DNA of 64,000 nt from Mercurialis annua (lineage: Eukaryota > Streptophyta > Magnoliopsida > Malpighiales > Euphorbiaceae): NCBI RefSeq assembly GCF_937616625.2, contig NC_065571.1, forward strand, positions 57,769,651 to 57,833,650. The letters are read 5' to 3'. The notes under the pieces were generated by a model. The model was not told where the DNA came from and made no database searches. It saw only the letters and a program-made list of their open reading frames with translations. Both the position numbers and the translations under genes were made by a program. Below are positions 1 to 11,500 of this stretch, in pieces; position 1 is the stretch's first letter, and each line of letters begins with the position of its first letter.

Positions 1-3000
1 GCATTTGATGGTCTAAAGCATGAGAGTAACCCAGTTGGCCTATCTGAATTTCATTTCGATAAGTATTTGACCTCTTACTTTGCTTGAAGTTCATAAGAGA
101 CTTGCCATCATATTCTACCACCTGATTCCAGTTCTCATATGCTTTTTTCACCAATGTATCCACATATACCTACAAATATATATTACAATGCATGAAGTTG
201 TGTCATAAAATATAGAGCAAATTCCTCTGAGGTCCCACATATGTCATAATTCACAGTTTGGTACCTCTTATTTGAAAGTCAAACGATTTGGTACCTTACT
301 TTTAATTTTGCAAACAATTACAACCTTCTGTTAAATCTGGGTACCAAATCGTTAATGGAATTAAAAACGAGGTAGCAAATCATTTGAAAATGAGGTACCA
401 AATCGTTATCATTATTGAAAATGAGGTACCAAATCGTTAATATAATTGAAAGTGAGGTATCAAATCATTTGAAAGTAAATACTAAATTATTAACGAAACT
501 AACATAAGCCCTAATTGTTAAAGGAATTGAAAGTGAGGTACCAAGTTGTTTGATTTTCAAAAGATACCAAACTGTGAATTACGACATATGTGTGGTGGGT
601 GGGGTGGGGGTGGGGGGGGGGGGGGGGGGTGCTTAGAGTACTTTGCTCTAAAATAAATACATAAAAGAGGTCAAGTCATCGACCTTCCAGTTTTACTTTA
701 CAAAAAATTTGCATCTACTAGAATAACAAGATTAGCTTCAAAGCAAGAAGCCTGGGGTGCAAGACAAATACCATAACCAGCTAAATATATTTTGCATAAA
801 GCATAATAAGGGTCCTGGGATTTCTAAGAAGTGCTACATTTTTTTCTTGTGAAAAATAATATCTTTATTAACTAATAGTCTTTTGGCATTTAGTTGTTCC
901 TACTCATCTATCATTGACTAGCTGAGCTTGTTTCAAATTGAACAGTGAAACTACGGAAATTTTGTAAACTTAGAAAGGAAGAACAGAAATATAGGAAATA
1001 ACAAGTGAATCCACTTTCATATTCAGAGAGCACAAATTATTATTATTTTCCCTTTTTTGCAGGGAGAAAATCGAGTTAGAGCTCCTAGGTGGTCCATAAT
1101 ATTCATTTTTGTACATACCTGCTGCCATGTTAACAACTGCAGGCAGCAGGTGAGTAGATTAATTGTCCTTCAAATTACACATACACAATATATGCATAAA
1201 ACCAACCTTTTGCTCGTCAGACAGAGAACCGGCTGAATAGTATTGTTCCCCAGAAATAAGGCCATTTAGCTCATAGATGTTATTAAAGACAACACCAACA
1301 TTCCTTGAATCTTCAGGATAATAGACATAAAGCTTCCCGCTTAGGGCACAAGTCTTTGCATGCTCTACAAGAGCTTCCCACATTTTGTTCGACATACCAG
1401 ACCCCAGAATCTACATCATAAAAAGGGTATTAGAAGATATATTAAAGGATAGTCCCATCTTACATCAAGAACCAAATCTAACTCACATTTCGTAAGTTTT
1501 GAGCATCCCTGACCAGAAGACGTAAGAAGTCTTCAACTGTGAAAATTCCTTTATTATTTAGCTTCTTATGAAATGAGCCATCCTTGCCAATTTTTTCCAA
1601 TCTCCATACGTCATCATTTAATGCAGGTGGATAGTGCTTTTTGTATACTGTTAGAAAAATAATGTGTAATTAAATAAATGCCAAAAATTATAAAAGGACA
1701 GTAAAAATAAATAAAAGCATGACTGAATTTACATTCTCCTCTGTGATCTTTGACAGTGAACGCTTCTGTCTTTGCCTCACGAATGCGTATACCCTCACAA
1801 AATCCAGAGGCAACCTTCAATCCCATCCTAAACTTCCGGCTCCTTATCCAGCTTGAGTTATCTGTGAAAGTAAGATCCCCCAGACTTCCTACCCCTTCCT
1901 TAAGGATGACTTGCAAGTCCCCAGTCAACAGTGGTCGCTTTCCTTCCCTTTCTTTAACAACATGGGTTTCAAACTCTTCTTGGGTCCAGCCTTCATCATC
2001 TTCATTGTTGAAATCGCCTTCAAGCACCACAATATCTAGCTTTACAAAGGCTTCAGGACCAGAAGTTACAACATGACCAGTATTAGCATCAATCAGAACA
2101 ATGTGGATTGCGGCACCCTGCTCCCCCTCTACTTTTCCTCCAGTGAAAAGAGGAAGAGACAACCTTGATCTAAAGTGCAACTGTAAGTTTCTTCCATCTG
2201 GACCTTCAATCCGTTTTGGAGAAGCCCTAAAATTAGACATGTTATCAATAAGTCACAGGTACCAAGAAATACACATCTACGGTAGCACCAAAATTAGTTG
2301 TCAATAAACTGAAAATCAAGCAAAAGCACCCCGAAGGATATGTCAGTTTAGTGAGAATACTCAGATGTTACAAATCAAGAGAACAAAACAAAAGTTCCAA
2401 GAAAACATTTAAACTCCTTCGCTAGTTTCACATTCATATAAAAATTTACTTTTAAAAACTGCAGAAGATACGCATTAACTGATTGTCCACATTATCATTA
2501 AGTAATCGACAGAAAAAAGATGAAGAACCATGTTAGAGAAACTCATCCATATACCAAAATAATTATCCCATGTACTAGATATGTTTGTGTTTTGCTATCG
2601 TATCCTCATAAAGACAATAATATCCGAGGGGATAAAGCTTGTATAATTACTAAATGACATAATGTATACACAAGTAGGTCTGGTCATAGGAGCTATCAGA
2701 ACCAATCAAACTGGGGTCCAAAAATTCGAAACAAAACATAATTCTAGAATCGCAAATTAGCAACTTGTTGCTGAAAGCACTTCAGTTGTTGATTTCCCAA
2801 CTACAAAGACCTAAAAAGGGCAAAGACATCAATCAATTTTGAAACTGAGCTACAATTATAACAATACATCAATATTGCAAGTAATACTAGCAATTATTAT
2901 GGAAGCATTTATACTAAGTATCTATCCTAATTCCTAATTATTAAGTATTGCTTCATAAATAAAAAATCTATTTGTTTCTTACTTAGAATTAGTTTATGTT

Positions 3001-5873
3001 ATCATAATTTAAGATTCCTAATTCCCATAGTTAATGTTTCTTATAAGTCTATAAAACACCCAGCCTTGTAATGTTTATTGTCCAAGAATTGAGAATTACT
3101 AAAATTTTAGCATTATAATACTTGAAATTCATTCAATCAATATATCCAAAATCCTAGGTGTGATTGCCTCGGACCTTTGAGATGTGATTGCCTAAAGTGT
3201 GATTTTTAGAAGAAATTTCTATTTTTTTTTTTTGGTTTCTCTTAATTTGTAGACCTGAGATTCTACTTTTGAAAAAACTGCTTCTGCTGATTTTTGCTAA
3301 AAGATACATAGAAATAACTATATAAATGCATCCTACATCAGTTTGATATCATAACTTCAAGATGAAATTTGTTACTAGATTTCCACAGTAATGGTGCCAT
3401 TGTGTCACACACTGGATTATTTTGTGCAGACAAATAATGAAAGGAGCTTTACAAAATGACAATGTGAAATAGCTTTATCGAAAGCTAGTATGCAGAAGTT
3501 GCTTCAAAGAATTTCTTCAAATCCTAGTGGTCACAGCTTTAAATCTACCAATACTCAAAAGGTTCTTACAAGAGCCGGTCTTAAAAATTGAACAAACTTC
3601 ACAAGTTGTCCACACTCCACAAGCTCATTGAAGAACGGGGGAAGCAACCAAAAGAGCACATTGAACAAGCAGTTCAATATGGGATCTCTTTTATGGTTAT
3701 GCTGCTGCAGCTTATTTACATACCCTACCAAGGTGTTAATTACTAATTTTCTACCTAATCTGCGACTCTTCTATGAAATTCCAATTTTGTTGATCCATTG
3801 AGCATAGGCTACAAAAGAAAGTAGCTACTGCCTCACCCGACTTCCATTTTAAATCAAGTACAACTCCTTCACCGTAGAGGAATTGCACACCCAGGGTTAT
3901 CATTAACCCAGGGAAGTAAAGGAGCTGCTGACGTGGGATACAATCCTAGAATTTCAGCGTCCTACATAATTTGCAACAGCCATGGAGCTGCTAGGCAAAT
4001 GGCCAAGTTAAGTGATTTTCTTTTTCTGTGGACATTTGACATATCACGTCTCAGTACTCCTGCAGTTGACTTTACAATCCATAATTATAAAATTAGTGAA
4101 ACTTATACATGTCAACATGCATCAGTGCAACCATCAAACACTTGTAACTAAAACCCATGAAAAACAACTCATGTATTAAAAAAAAGATCAAGCATTTCAC
4201 CTTCCATTAAGTCTAGGAGGGGCCATCTTTGCCAATGCACGTTCTACTTCCTCGCTTACCTGATGCAGTAACTCAAAAAGAAGCCAAATGAGACAAGCTA
4301 CTTTTAACCACTAAAAAAGGGAATGGTTTAATCAATGTGTGTTTTGATTTAGAAGAAAAAACTTCTCTCGACTATTTAAAAGAAGAATCCCCACTCTTCT
4401 TTTTTTAACCAACAGGATATACTATTGATATCGTTTACTGTTAATGAAATTAAATGTGCACCTCAATATAAGATAATCGCAATAGCCTCTTAATGTAAAC
4501 AAGCAAGGAGTCCGGGAAAATATATTAGAATTTTAATCTATTATATACAATTTTTAACACCCAAAGGGTATTTCTGTATCTTTTAGCTTTGCTGGAATAG
4601 TATTTTAGGAGTCTTAACTGATTTATAATTTTTCTAGCTTAGGATTACTAATTCTAGTAGTATTACAATTTGTTTAGTCTTTAAATACTTAGTCTTGTAT
4701 TATTTTCAAAGAGAGAAAACCAATAAACTTTCAGCATTATGCTACTTGAATACTGTTGATTCAATTAACCCAAAGGTAACAAACCCTAAGCTGAGATTAC
4801 CTTGGACCCCTTTAGGTGTGATTGCCTAAGTCTTTTTAAGTGTTGATTCTTAAAGAAAAATCTACTTTTTCTTTGTTTTTTTCCTTATAATTCAGATTTG
4901 AGTGCTCATGTTCAATCATAGATTTTATCCTATCAAACCACTAGCTTCTGCAAATATACCCGTAGGATAGTTTACCCCAAGCTGTCCTACATCACCTCTA
5001 ACCTCAGTGTCTGGGATGGGTGCATATTAAACTGGTAATTTCAGAGGAGGGAAAGGATGCAGAAAAAGTCAATTTAGGGGGAGCAAAGTAACCAAAACAA
5101 CTATCATAGTACAAATAAGTTGAAAATAATTTTCTTTTCATCTTCTTGGGAGACGGTATTTCAATGACGCGACTTTGTAAGTCGAGATATAACGCTGTTA
5201 AGTTGACAGGCCCCCTCCTGTGTGGATTGTTGGTCCATTAGAGCACTAGATTCTCAACTTCAACTACCCCATTGAAGCCATTCACTATCAAGTTGCTTAA
5301 TGAGAGAATTCATCATTTGCTCTGTTTATTTATTGTGACCTCTCCTTCTAAATATGAAGCAGTGAGTGCAGGTGATGCACTTAAGCTCAACAACATGTCA
5401 TGCCATCCAAATATTGATTCCTAGGAATTGAGTCTCAAGCTAAGAATTTATCGCAACTTCCCACAAATCAAAGCCAAATCCGAAACTGAAATTATCCAAT
5501 TCACAAGAAATATGATTGTGTATAAATCATTTCTGAACAGTTTGTAGAGCATTAAAGTAAATAAGCAGAGAACTGTTCTTACAACTCTGCGCAGGATAGG
5601 TTCCAAAGACGAGCAGAGCTTCTGAAGACTGTCCACCTTCAGAGCTTCTACAATGACACTGCATGAATTTTGAAACAAGAAAGTAAGTTTGAGGTGTAGT
5701 TGTAGAGAGAGAGTGGAAAGTTAGAAAGAAATAATGCAAAGTTGAAAACAAAGCGACAGAAAGAATTACCTAGCTAAAGCAGGCCGTTTACGCTCAGGTT
5801 GGTCTTCTTCACCTTCTAAAGCTCGTTTACCTCTAGCCATACTATTAGTCCTCTCCATATACCTTGTTTGCAT
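1..5873 (-). CDS. CBP60B: CBP60B-type calmodulin-binding protein (3' end off window)
   Basis: Partial gene of the plant-specific CBP60 family, nuclear DNA-binding regulators of immunity and growth that bind calmodulin. Coding exons on the minus strand: 5770-5873, 5583-5658, 4201-4259, 1733-2226, 1487-1647, 1207-1410 and 1-169 (open at the left edge). All junctions are GT-AG and all phases fit. The protein starts [12 protein letters not shown], followed by a basic stretch with [10 protein letters not shown], which is the N-terminus I know from CBP60B. Then come [18 protein letters not shown], the large central domain ([35 protein letters not shown]) and [17 protein letters not shown]. The C-terminal calmodulin-binding part lies outside the window. 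A 5'UTR intron at about 5905-6049 is likely (GTAACC donor, TGCAG acceptor). The two long introns (4260-5582 and 2227-4200) carry LTR remnants. Family call is firm; subfamily B rests on recalled similarity. Confidence 0.95.
215..648. mobile_element. Foldback (Mutator-like MITE) in CBP60B intron
   Basis: The ends are inverted repeats: GAGCAAATTCCTCTGAGG at the left against the reverse complement of CTTAGAGTACTTTGCTC at the right. Inside them lies a longer inverted pair (ACATATGTCATAATTCACAG at about 238 and its partner ending near 592). Flanking 9-mers TAAAATATA (206-214) and TAAAATAAA (649-657) match at 8 of 9 positions, as expected for a Mutator-like target duplication. The interior repeats the phrase GAGGTACCAAATCGTTAAT several times and holds a long G run at about 611-629. 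There is no coding capacity. It lies in the intron between the exons ending at 169 and 1207. Confidence 0.75.
2900..3340 (+). mobile_element. Solo-LTR-like remnant in CBP60B intron
   Basis: AT-rich stretch with LTR-like parts: a TATAAAACACC box near 3050, GGTGTGATTGCCT repeated, and an end CCTACATCA at 3332-3340. The end is followed by GTTTGATATCATAAC, which resembles a worn tRNA-Met primer binding site (TGGTATCAGAGC). It shares phrases with the stretch at 4566-4994 (GCATTAT..ACTTGAA, CCTTGGACC/CTCGGACC, GGTGTGATTGCCTAA, CCTACATCA). The left boundary is a guess and I found no target duplication. Confidence 0.45.
4566..4994 (+). mobile_element. Second copy of the same LTR-like remnant
   Basis: Related to 2900-3340 and in the same orientation. 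It carries AATAAACTTTCAGCATTATG, CCTTTAGGTGTGATTGCCTA and the same CCTACATCA end (4986-4994). It sits in the neighbouring intron of the CBP60B gene, antisense to the gene. The left end is uncertain. No open frame is present. Confidence 0.45.
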
Positions 5874-6469
5874 TTTGTCCGCCACAAACCCTAACTTTTC
5901 AGATCTGCACAATTTTACTTCAACATAAAAGGAAACCAACACTCTTTAACTACAGATCCCACAAAATTCAGCTCAAACGCAATTAAGTAGTAAGTAATCA
6001 ATTCAGAAACAAAAATCAAGAAAAAGTAAACAAGTAAAACGGAGGTTACCTTTACCGGTAATATAACTGATAAATTTTCTTGGATTGAATTGACAGAAAC
6101 TTAAAGAGAGAAGCAGCAAAGAGAAGACTTGTAATGTTTGGTGAAAGAGATAATAAAGCAATTTATTTGCTTATTACTCTTTTTCGTCGACGCTCTTTGT
6201 CGAGATGAAGTATTTTTTTCTCTGTTTCAATATACTTAATAACAAACTTATTTTCAAATTAAAACATTAATTGCAACATAAAGATTTGGACTTTAAAGTT
6301 ATTTTGCCTTTGAATTATAGTAGACCGATAAAAACATGTTTTTTTAATTACAGCAACAATATCTTATATTGTACTCCTATATTTTCTTTGTACGTATCTA
6401 TTTGAAAATTTTACTGAACTGTTCAAATTTTTAGAATTTAATATATATCTACTTTTTTTGTTTAGAAAA

Positions 6470-6797
6470 GACCAAATATCGTTAAAAGGCCAAAATTTGC
6501 ATAAAAATTTCATAAAATTCTTGACCTTTCAATTTTGTCGATTTTGAATAGATTATTTGGTTTCAATTGTGGCAAACTCTCAATTTGATTTCAATTTGCC
6601 TATGTGGCGTCCACATATATTGAAAGGTCAGGACTTTTGTGAAATCTAATAATCCATTTTTGGCTAAAATCTACAAAATTGAAAGGTCAGGACTTTTATA
6701 AACCAAATAATCAGTTTTTGGTTAAAATCGACAAAATTAAAAAATTAGAATTTTTATGAAATTTTTGTAAAAAGTTTGGTTTTTTTACGACATTGGC
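6470..6797. mobile_element. Foldback (Mutator-like MITE), 328 bp
   Basis: Imperfect terminal inverted repeats of roughly 90 bp: the left end begins GACCAAATATCG and the right end finishes CGACATTGGC. The element is flanked by an exact 10-bp direct repeat GTTTAGAAAA at 6460-6469 and 6798-6807, the size range made by Mutator-like transposases. The interior repeats GAAAGGTCAGGACTTTT. It is noncoding and lies just upstream of CBP60B. Confidence 0.8.
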
Positions 6798-6807
6798 GTT
6801 TAGAAAA

Positions 6808-8568
6808 TATACTTTATTTTAAATAAAAGTAGAGAAGAAAAAGTAAAATACAAAAATTTGGATTGGTCTTCTCTGGCGACGCTGTGTCTGTATGAGTGTA
6901 TATATCTAGGATGATAAGTGGAGAGAATGATCACGTACTTCATGGCTTACTGTGAGTCTTCATATAATCTATGTCAATCCTGTTGACTTTTCTTCTTGTG
7001 ACCATGATACTGACCCTTCTTCAACTTTATTAACCATTCTCCATTATTGGCCGTCCATTTTGAGTAAATGGATCTTTTTATTAGTTTTTCTTGGCATGTC
7101 AGCTGTTTGTTTTTTTTATTTAGTTTTATGATGTCATATTTGTTGATCATCACGTAGACGTCACCTGATTATTCCCTCGTGTCCCTTTTTAAGTAACCTC
7201 TAAATCATACCAAAAAAATTACTACTAGATAAAAATATAACTCTAAAAATAAACTTTTAGAAATAATACTATTACTTTGTTTTAAAATTTTAAACTATTT
7301 AACAATATTGACAGTAAAGAAAATTAAAAAAGTTAAAATTAACAAAAATATTGTGAAAATTGTGACAGCAGCCAAAACATTAAAATAAAAATAATATTCC
7401 AAAAAATAGTTTTAAGGGCTCGCAGTTGAAAGACAGACACACATACATGCACCACGCACTTAATTTGTGACAAATCTGAACTTCAATTATGCTTGAAATA
7501 AATACTAATTTAAATATGCCGGCTATTTTAAACTAATGAAAAAGTTATGTCAGTGTTTTGATTTTACATACTATAAAAGTTCAAGTTGGGACAGGGTCTA
7601 ATTAAAGATATTAAGATAATCTTGCCAGAAGAAATCTAAAATTTTAAACAAGTACCCACTATGACTAAAGATACAAGTAGACATGCCGTGGGTTCCTAAC
7701 CTGAACCGTCTTGGAATGGATCATGATTCAAGGGAAACTGAAACCAGCTGGTTCCAATTTATGGTTCCGGCCAGTTGAACAAAATTGATTTAAAATTTCA
7801 TATAAAAAATTCTTGTGATATGACTTTCATCTTTGTTTTGTAATCTTCATCAATGATTTACCTTTGGAAAAAAAAAAAAAAAACTTGAAAGAACAAAAAA
7901 TTCCAAGCAAAGCAAAACCCTTAGTTGGCAGTAATTTTACAGAACTTTTATCCCCTGGTAGGTGCAAAAAAAACTCCTAGAAATGGCAGTTCACAGTTCA
8001 AGGAATTTGGGATCGACTCGGAACCGACAATCCCACAGTTGCAGGACGGTTTTGGTCAGGTTTAGGGTTTGACCGGGTGTGTTCACGGGCCGAACCAGCC
8101 CATGGCCAACTCGAACTAAAGATGCCTAATTTGAATGTGAACTGCAAAAACAACTTGATAAAAAGAACTCATGAGCAATTTATCAATTGGAGGCCAGATT
8201 TAAAGGTGGAAAGAAGTTGGACATTAATCTAACAGTTCAGATAAAAAAAAAAATCTGAAGAAAAACCACAGTTAAATATTTACATTAGAATAATTCAATA
8301 AATTTTGTGAGATATTATATAAATTAAACAAAACAAGAAAACTTTTTGAAGCCCGCCCCCATTGCTAACAGGAATAATAAAATCTGCATATAGCCTGAAA
8401 TTAATCATCTTTCATCAACTATTAAGTATTTCAAACATTTATGTTATAAACCTTCCTAAGCCACTAAATGAACTAAAAGCAAGATTACATATTTAACATT
8501 CAAAAGCAAAGCTCACAATACACAGTTCCCTTTGCTGGAAAAAAAAAAAGTAACAGAAAATTACTTGA
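6808..8568. other. Intergenic, CBP60B promoter side to BIO3-BIO1 3' end
   Basis: No gene seen. The sequence is very AT-rich with an A-run at 7870-7885. A segment at about 7690-8110 (GGTTCCTAACCTGAACCG ... GGGCCGAACCAGCCCATGG) looks like a worn inverted-repeat element, but I could not define its ends. The 3'UTR of BIO3-BIO1 should lie just below 8569. Confidence 0.5.
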
Positions 8569-11500
8569 TCAGTAATGGGATGCTGGCTCCTCTTTAATTT
8601 GCTCGAACTCCTCGAGTCTCCTTTGAAGTTTGATTAAGAGTTGACTGCAGGTTTCAGGAGCCGTGCAGGGTCCACACATAAGATAGATAACATTCCCCAA
8701 AGGTCTCATGTAAATTCCATCTTCACGGAGTTTCAGAATAAGAGAACGCGAGTACTGGGATGCATACCTGTACAATATCAGCTGGCATATCAGGAATTTA
8801 TGAAATTAAATATTGAGAGAGAAAGTTACTATCAATCTTGAGTCCTGACAATAGAGCATTGCCATTGATGATTGTAAATGCTATGGACTTGAAAAGGCAT
8901 TGTTGTAACAAGTGTGGAGATGACAAACATTTGTCGAGCCTAAATGGCAGATACAGCAAGTTTTTTAAACTGTTCCGTGTAAATTAATGTGTTTGCAGTT
9001 TGGTACCGAATCATATCATTCGTACACACCATTAAACAAGAAAATAAATTAATCATTAATAGAAGTTTAGCTACAGAACTTAGGGATTCTAGTTTTCATC
9101 ATCAAGTATAGTCCGCTATATCAGTGAAGCTGTTCATGACATGCAAGATGAACAGAAAAGTTGGAACAACCAAAATTAAAATGCATAAACATGAAAGTTA
9201 TGCAAGTACATGATATTACCAAAAGACAAAACAGAGAGCAAGTAAAGGGCATTACCCAGCATCACTCCCTTCTGCTCTTAGTTCTAGAGCAAATAGAGTT
9301 CCCAAAACCACAACTTTTTGAACAGAAGGATGTGATGAGATCTGTTGTATCAATTCCTCATTCCATAACTGCAATAAATACATGCAATATCAATAGATAA
9401 CTCACTATGAAGTGTGGAAAAAGTAGTCGTTTTCTTCTTTTGTGGGTATTTTATTGATATCATCCACAATATCAATAAATTTTCCACTTACCTCCCTAAG
9501 CAATCTTCGTTCAGCAATGATATTAAAGTTTGTACTGGGATCCTTGAACCATTTGATGGATTTAGCAGCTGCTGTGCACCCCATAGCATGAGCAGAATAT
9601 GAGTGTCCATGCAAAAGGGCCTTGAGCTACAACCATATGCATGTAGACTTTAGTGTACTACTTATGCTTTTTAAAAGCTAGACGTAAATTTGTTACAGTA
9701 GACTACCTTTGAGTCTCCGATAAATGAATTAAAAACTTCTTCACTGGCCAATGTGGTAGCAAGGGGTATAATCCCACCAGTCATCAGCTTTGCAAAGCAA
9801 GCTATATCTGGTAGACAACCAAGTAGTTCTATTGCACTCTGTAAAAAGAGCAATGAATTCACATAATTATGTGAAATTCACAGATTTAAGGATCAAAAGG
9901 AAAAATGAATGAGAATGAGAATTGATGAAAAAGATGATCAACCTCTACTCCAAGTCGCCAGAAACCAGTAAATACTTCATCAAATATGATTGGGATGTTT
10001 CTCCTTCGACACTCGTTTACAAGTGCTCGTTGGAAAAGTGGATCAATCATAAGCATTCCTCCAGCACCTTGAATAACTGCAGCAAGAATCCAGATTCCAG
10101 AAATTAAAACAGAAGATCAACAAAGGTCACCTGAGAATGCAAAACCAAGCCTAGAGCAACCCATACATTAAGCATTGAATCATCTAACATATTTGATAAA
10201 AGAACCATCAAGTAACCTTGTAGAAAATATTTTCGTAAAATAAACTTAACTATGGATAATAAACAGAACAAAGTGAAAACAGACAGAAACAACTAGAGAT
10301 GTAACACCAAACAATAACAACTCCCTTGCCTGGTTCTATAAGCAAAGCTCCAATATGGATATTTCCTTCTGATCCTGTATATTGGTATAACTGCTGTGAT
10401 ATATAAGATGAATAATACCCATACAGATCTGAGTGGTCCCTGCTCTTATCAAAAATTTCATCACGAGATCTGAATGCTGTGAGAATCATAAACTAGAACC
10501 TTTAGCAAGTGGCAGTAGGAAAAAAATATTAAAACCCATAGTAAAGAAAAATAGAAAACTTCATGTTCACAAACCCATGATTTTGTTAGTTACACTTTCA
10601 GAATGCATTCCATCAGGAAAAGAAAGATTCCATATGCTATTGCTCATAAAAACAGTAGGAGGATCCAAGAAAAGACCTCTTCCACTGTACCTGTGAAAAC
10701 ACAAATGATAAATCAGTTTTGACCATTGATGTCCTTCATCATTTTCTCACTACTTGAAGGTATATATAACTGAAGTGTGCATAAATTCCTGAATGGCTTT
10801 GTGACAAAAGCACATAAGCCATAATATTTAATAGGCCTAGCTCGCAACTAAGAGTGTAAGACCAATAAATTTCCAAGTCAAGAGTAAGCGTGAGCCGGAA
10901 CCGAGACCTGAATTGAATCTGACTAAATTGAGTCTATCTGGTTTATTTCTATTTCTCAGTTCGGTTTGGTTCATTTTCTAGATTATTTTGGTTAGTTCAG
11001 TTCAGTTCGGATTCTTTAAATAAAAATTAAGTAAACCAAAACAAATTGATTTTGTATACATATATATTAATGAATATAAAACTTCATTTATTTAATAATT
11101 TTCATCTAATTTAAAATTTCCCAAACCAAATTACTGAATTGAACCAAACCGACAACTCATAAATTATTTATATTCATTTTTAAATTACTCCAGTTAGATC
11201 AGCTCAGAATGACTCGTAAATTCAATTTGCTTCAGTTCAGTTTTTTAACAGCTCCAATTTATTTGATTTTGGCCATTTTTGACCGAATCGATCAATGTAA
11301 ACTGATGGACAGTCCTAACTAAAGTGTGTCATTTCATGTACATTACAAACTGACAGAACTGCAACCCCTAAATAATATAGAGTTTAGGACGGACAATATT
11401 TTATATAGATCCCATATCTGATGTCAGCATCATTTGCAATCCCCAGTGCATGCCGCCGCCTCTATTCCACCTCATTCCCCTCACCTCACCCACCCTTATT

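Noticed and set aside
1750..2307. Plus-strand open frames across the CBP60B exon
   Set aside because: They are antisense shadows of the conserved minus-strand exon.
7690..8110. hAT-type element with CCTGAACCG / GGTTCGG arms
   Set aside because: Possible inverted arms but no defined ends or 8-bp duplication.
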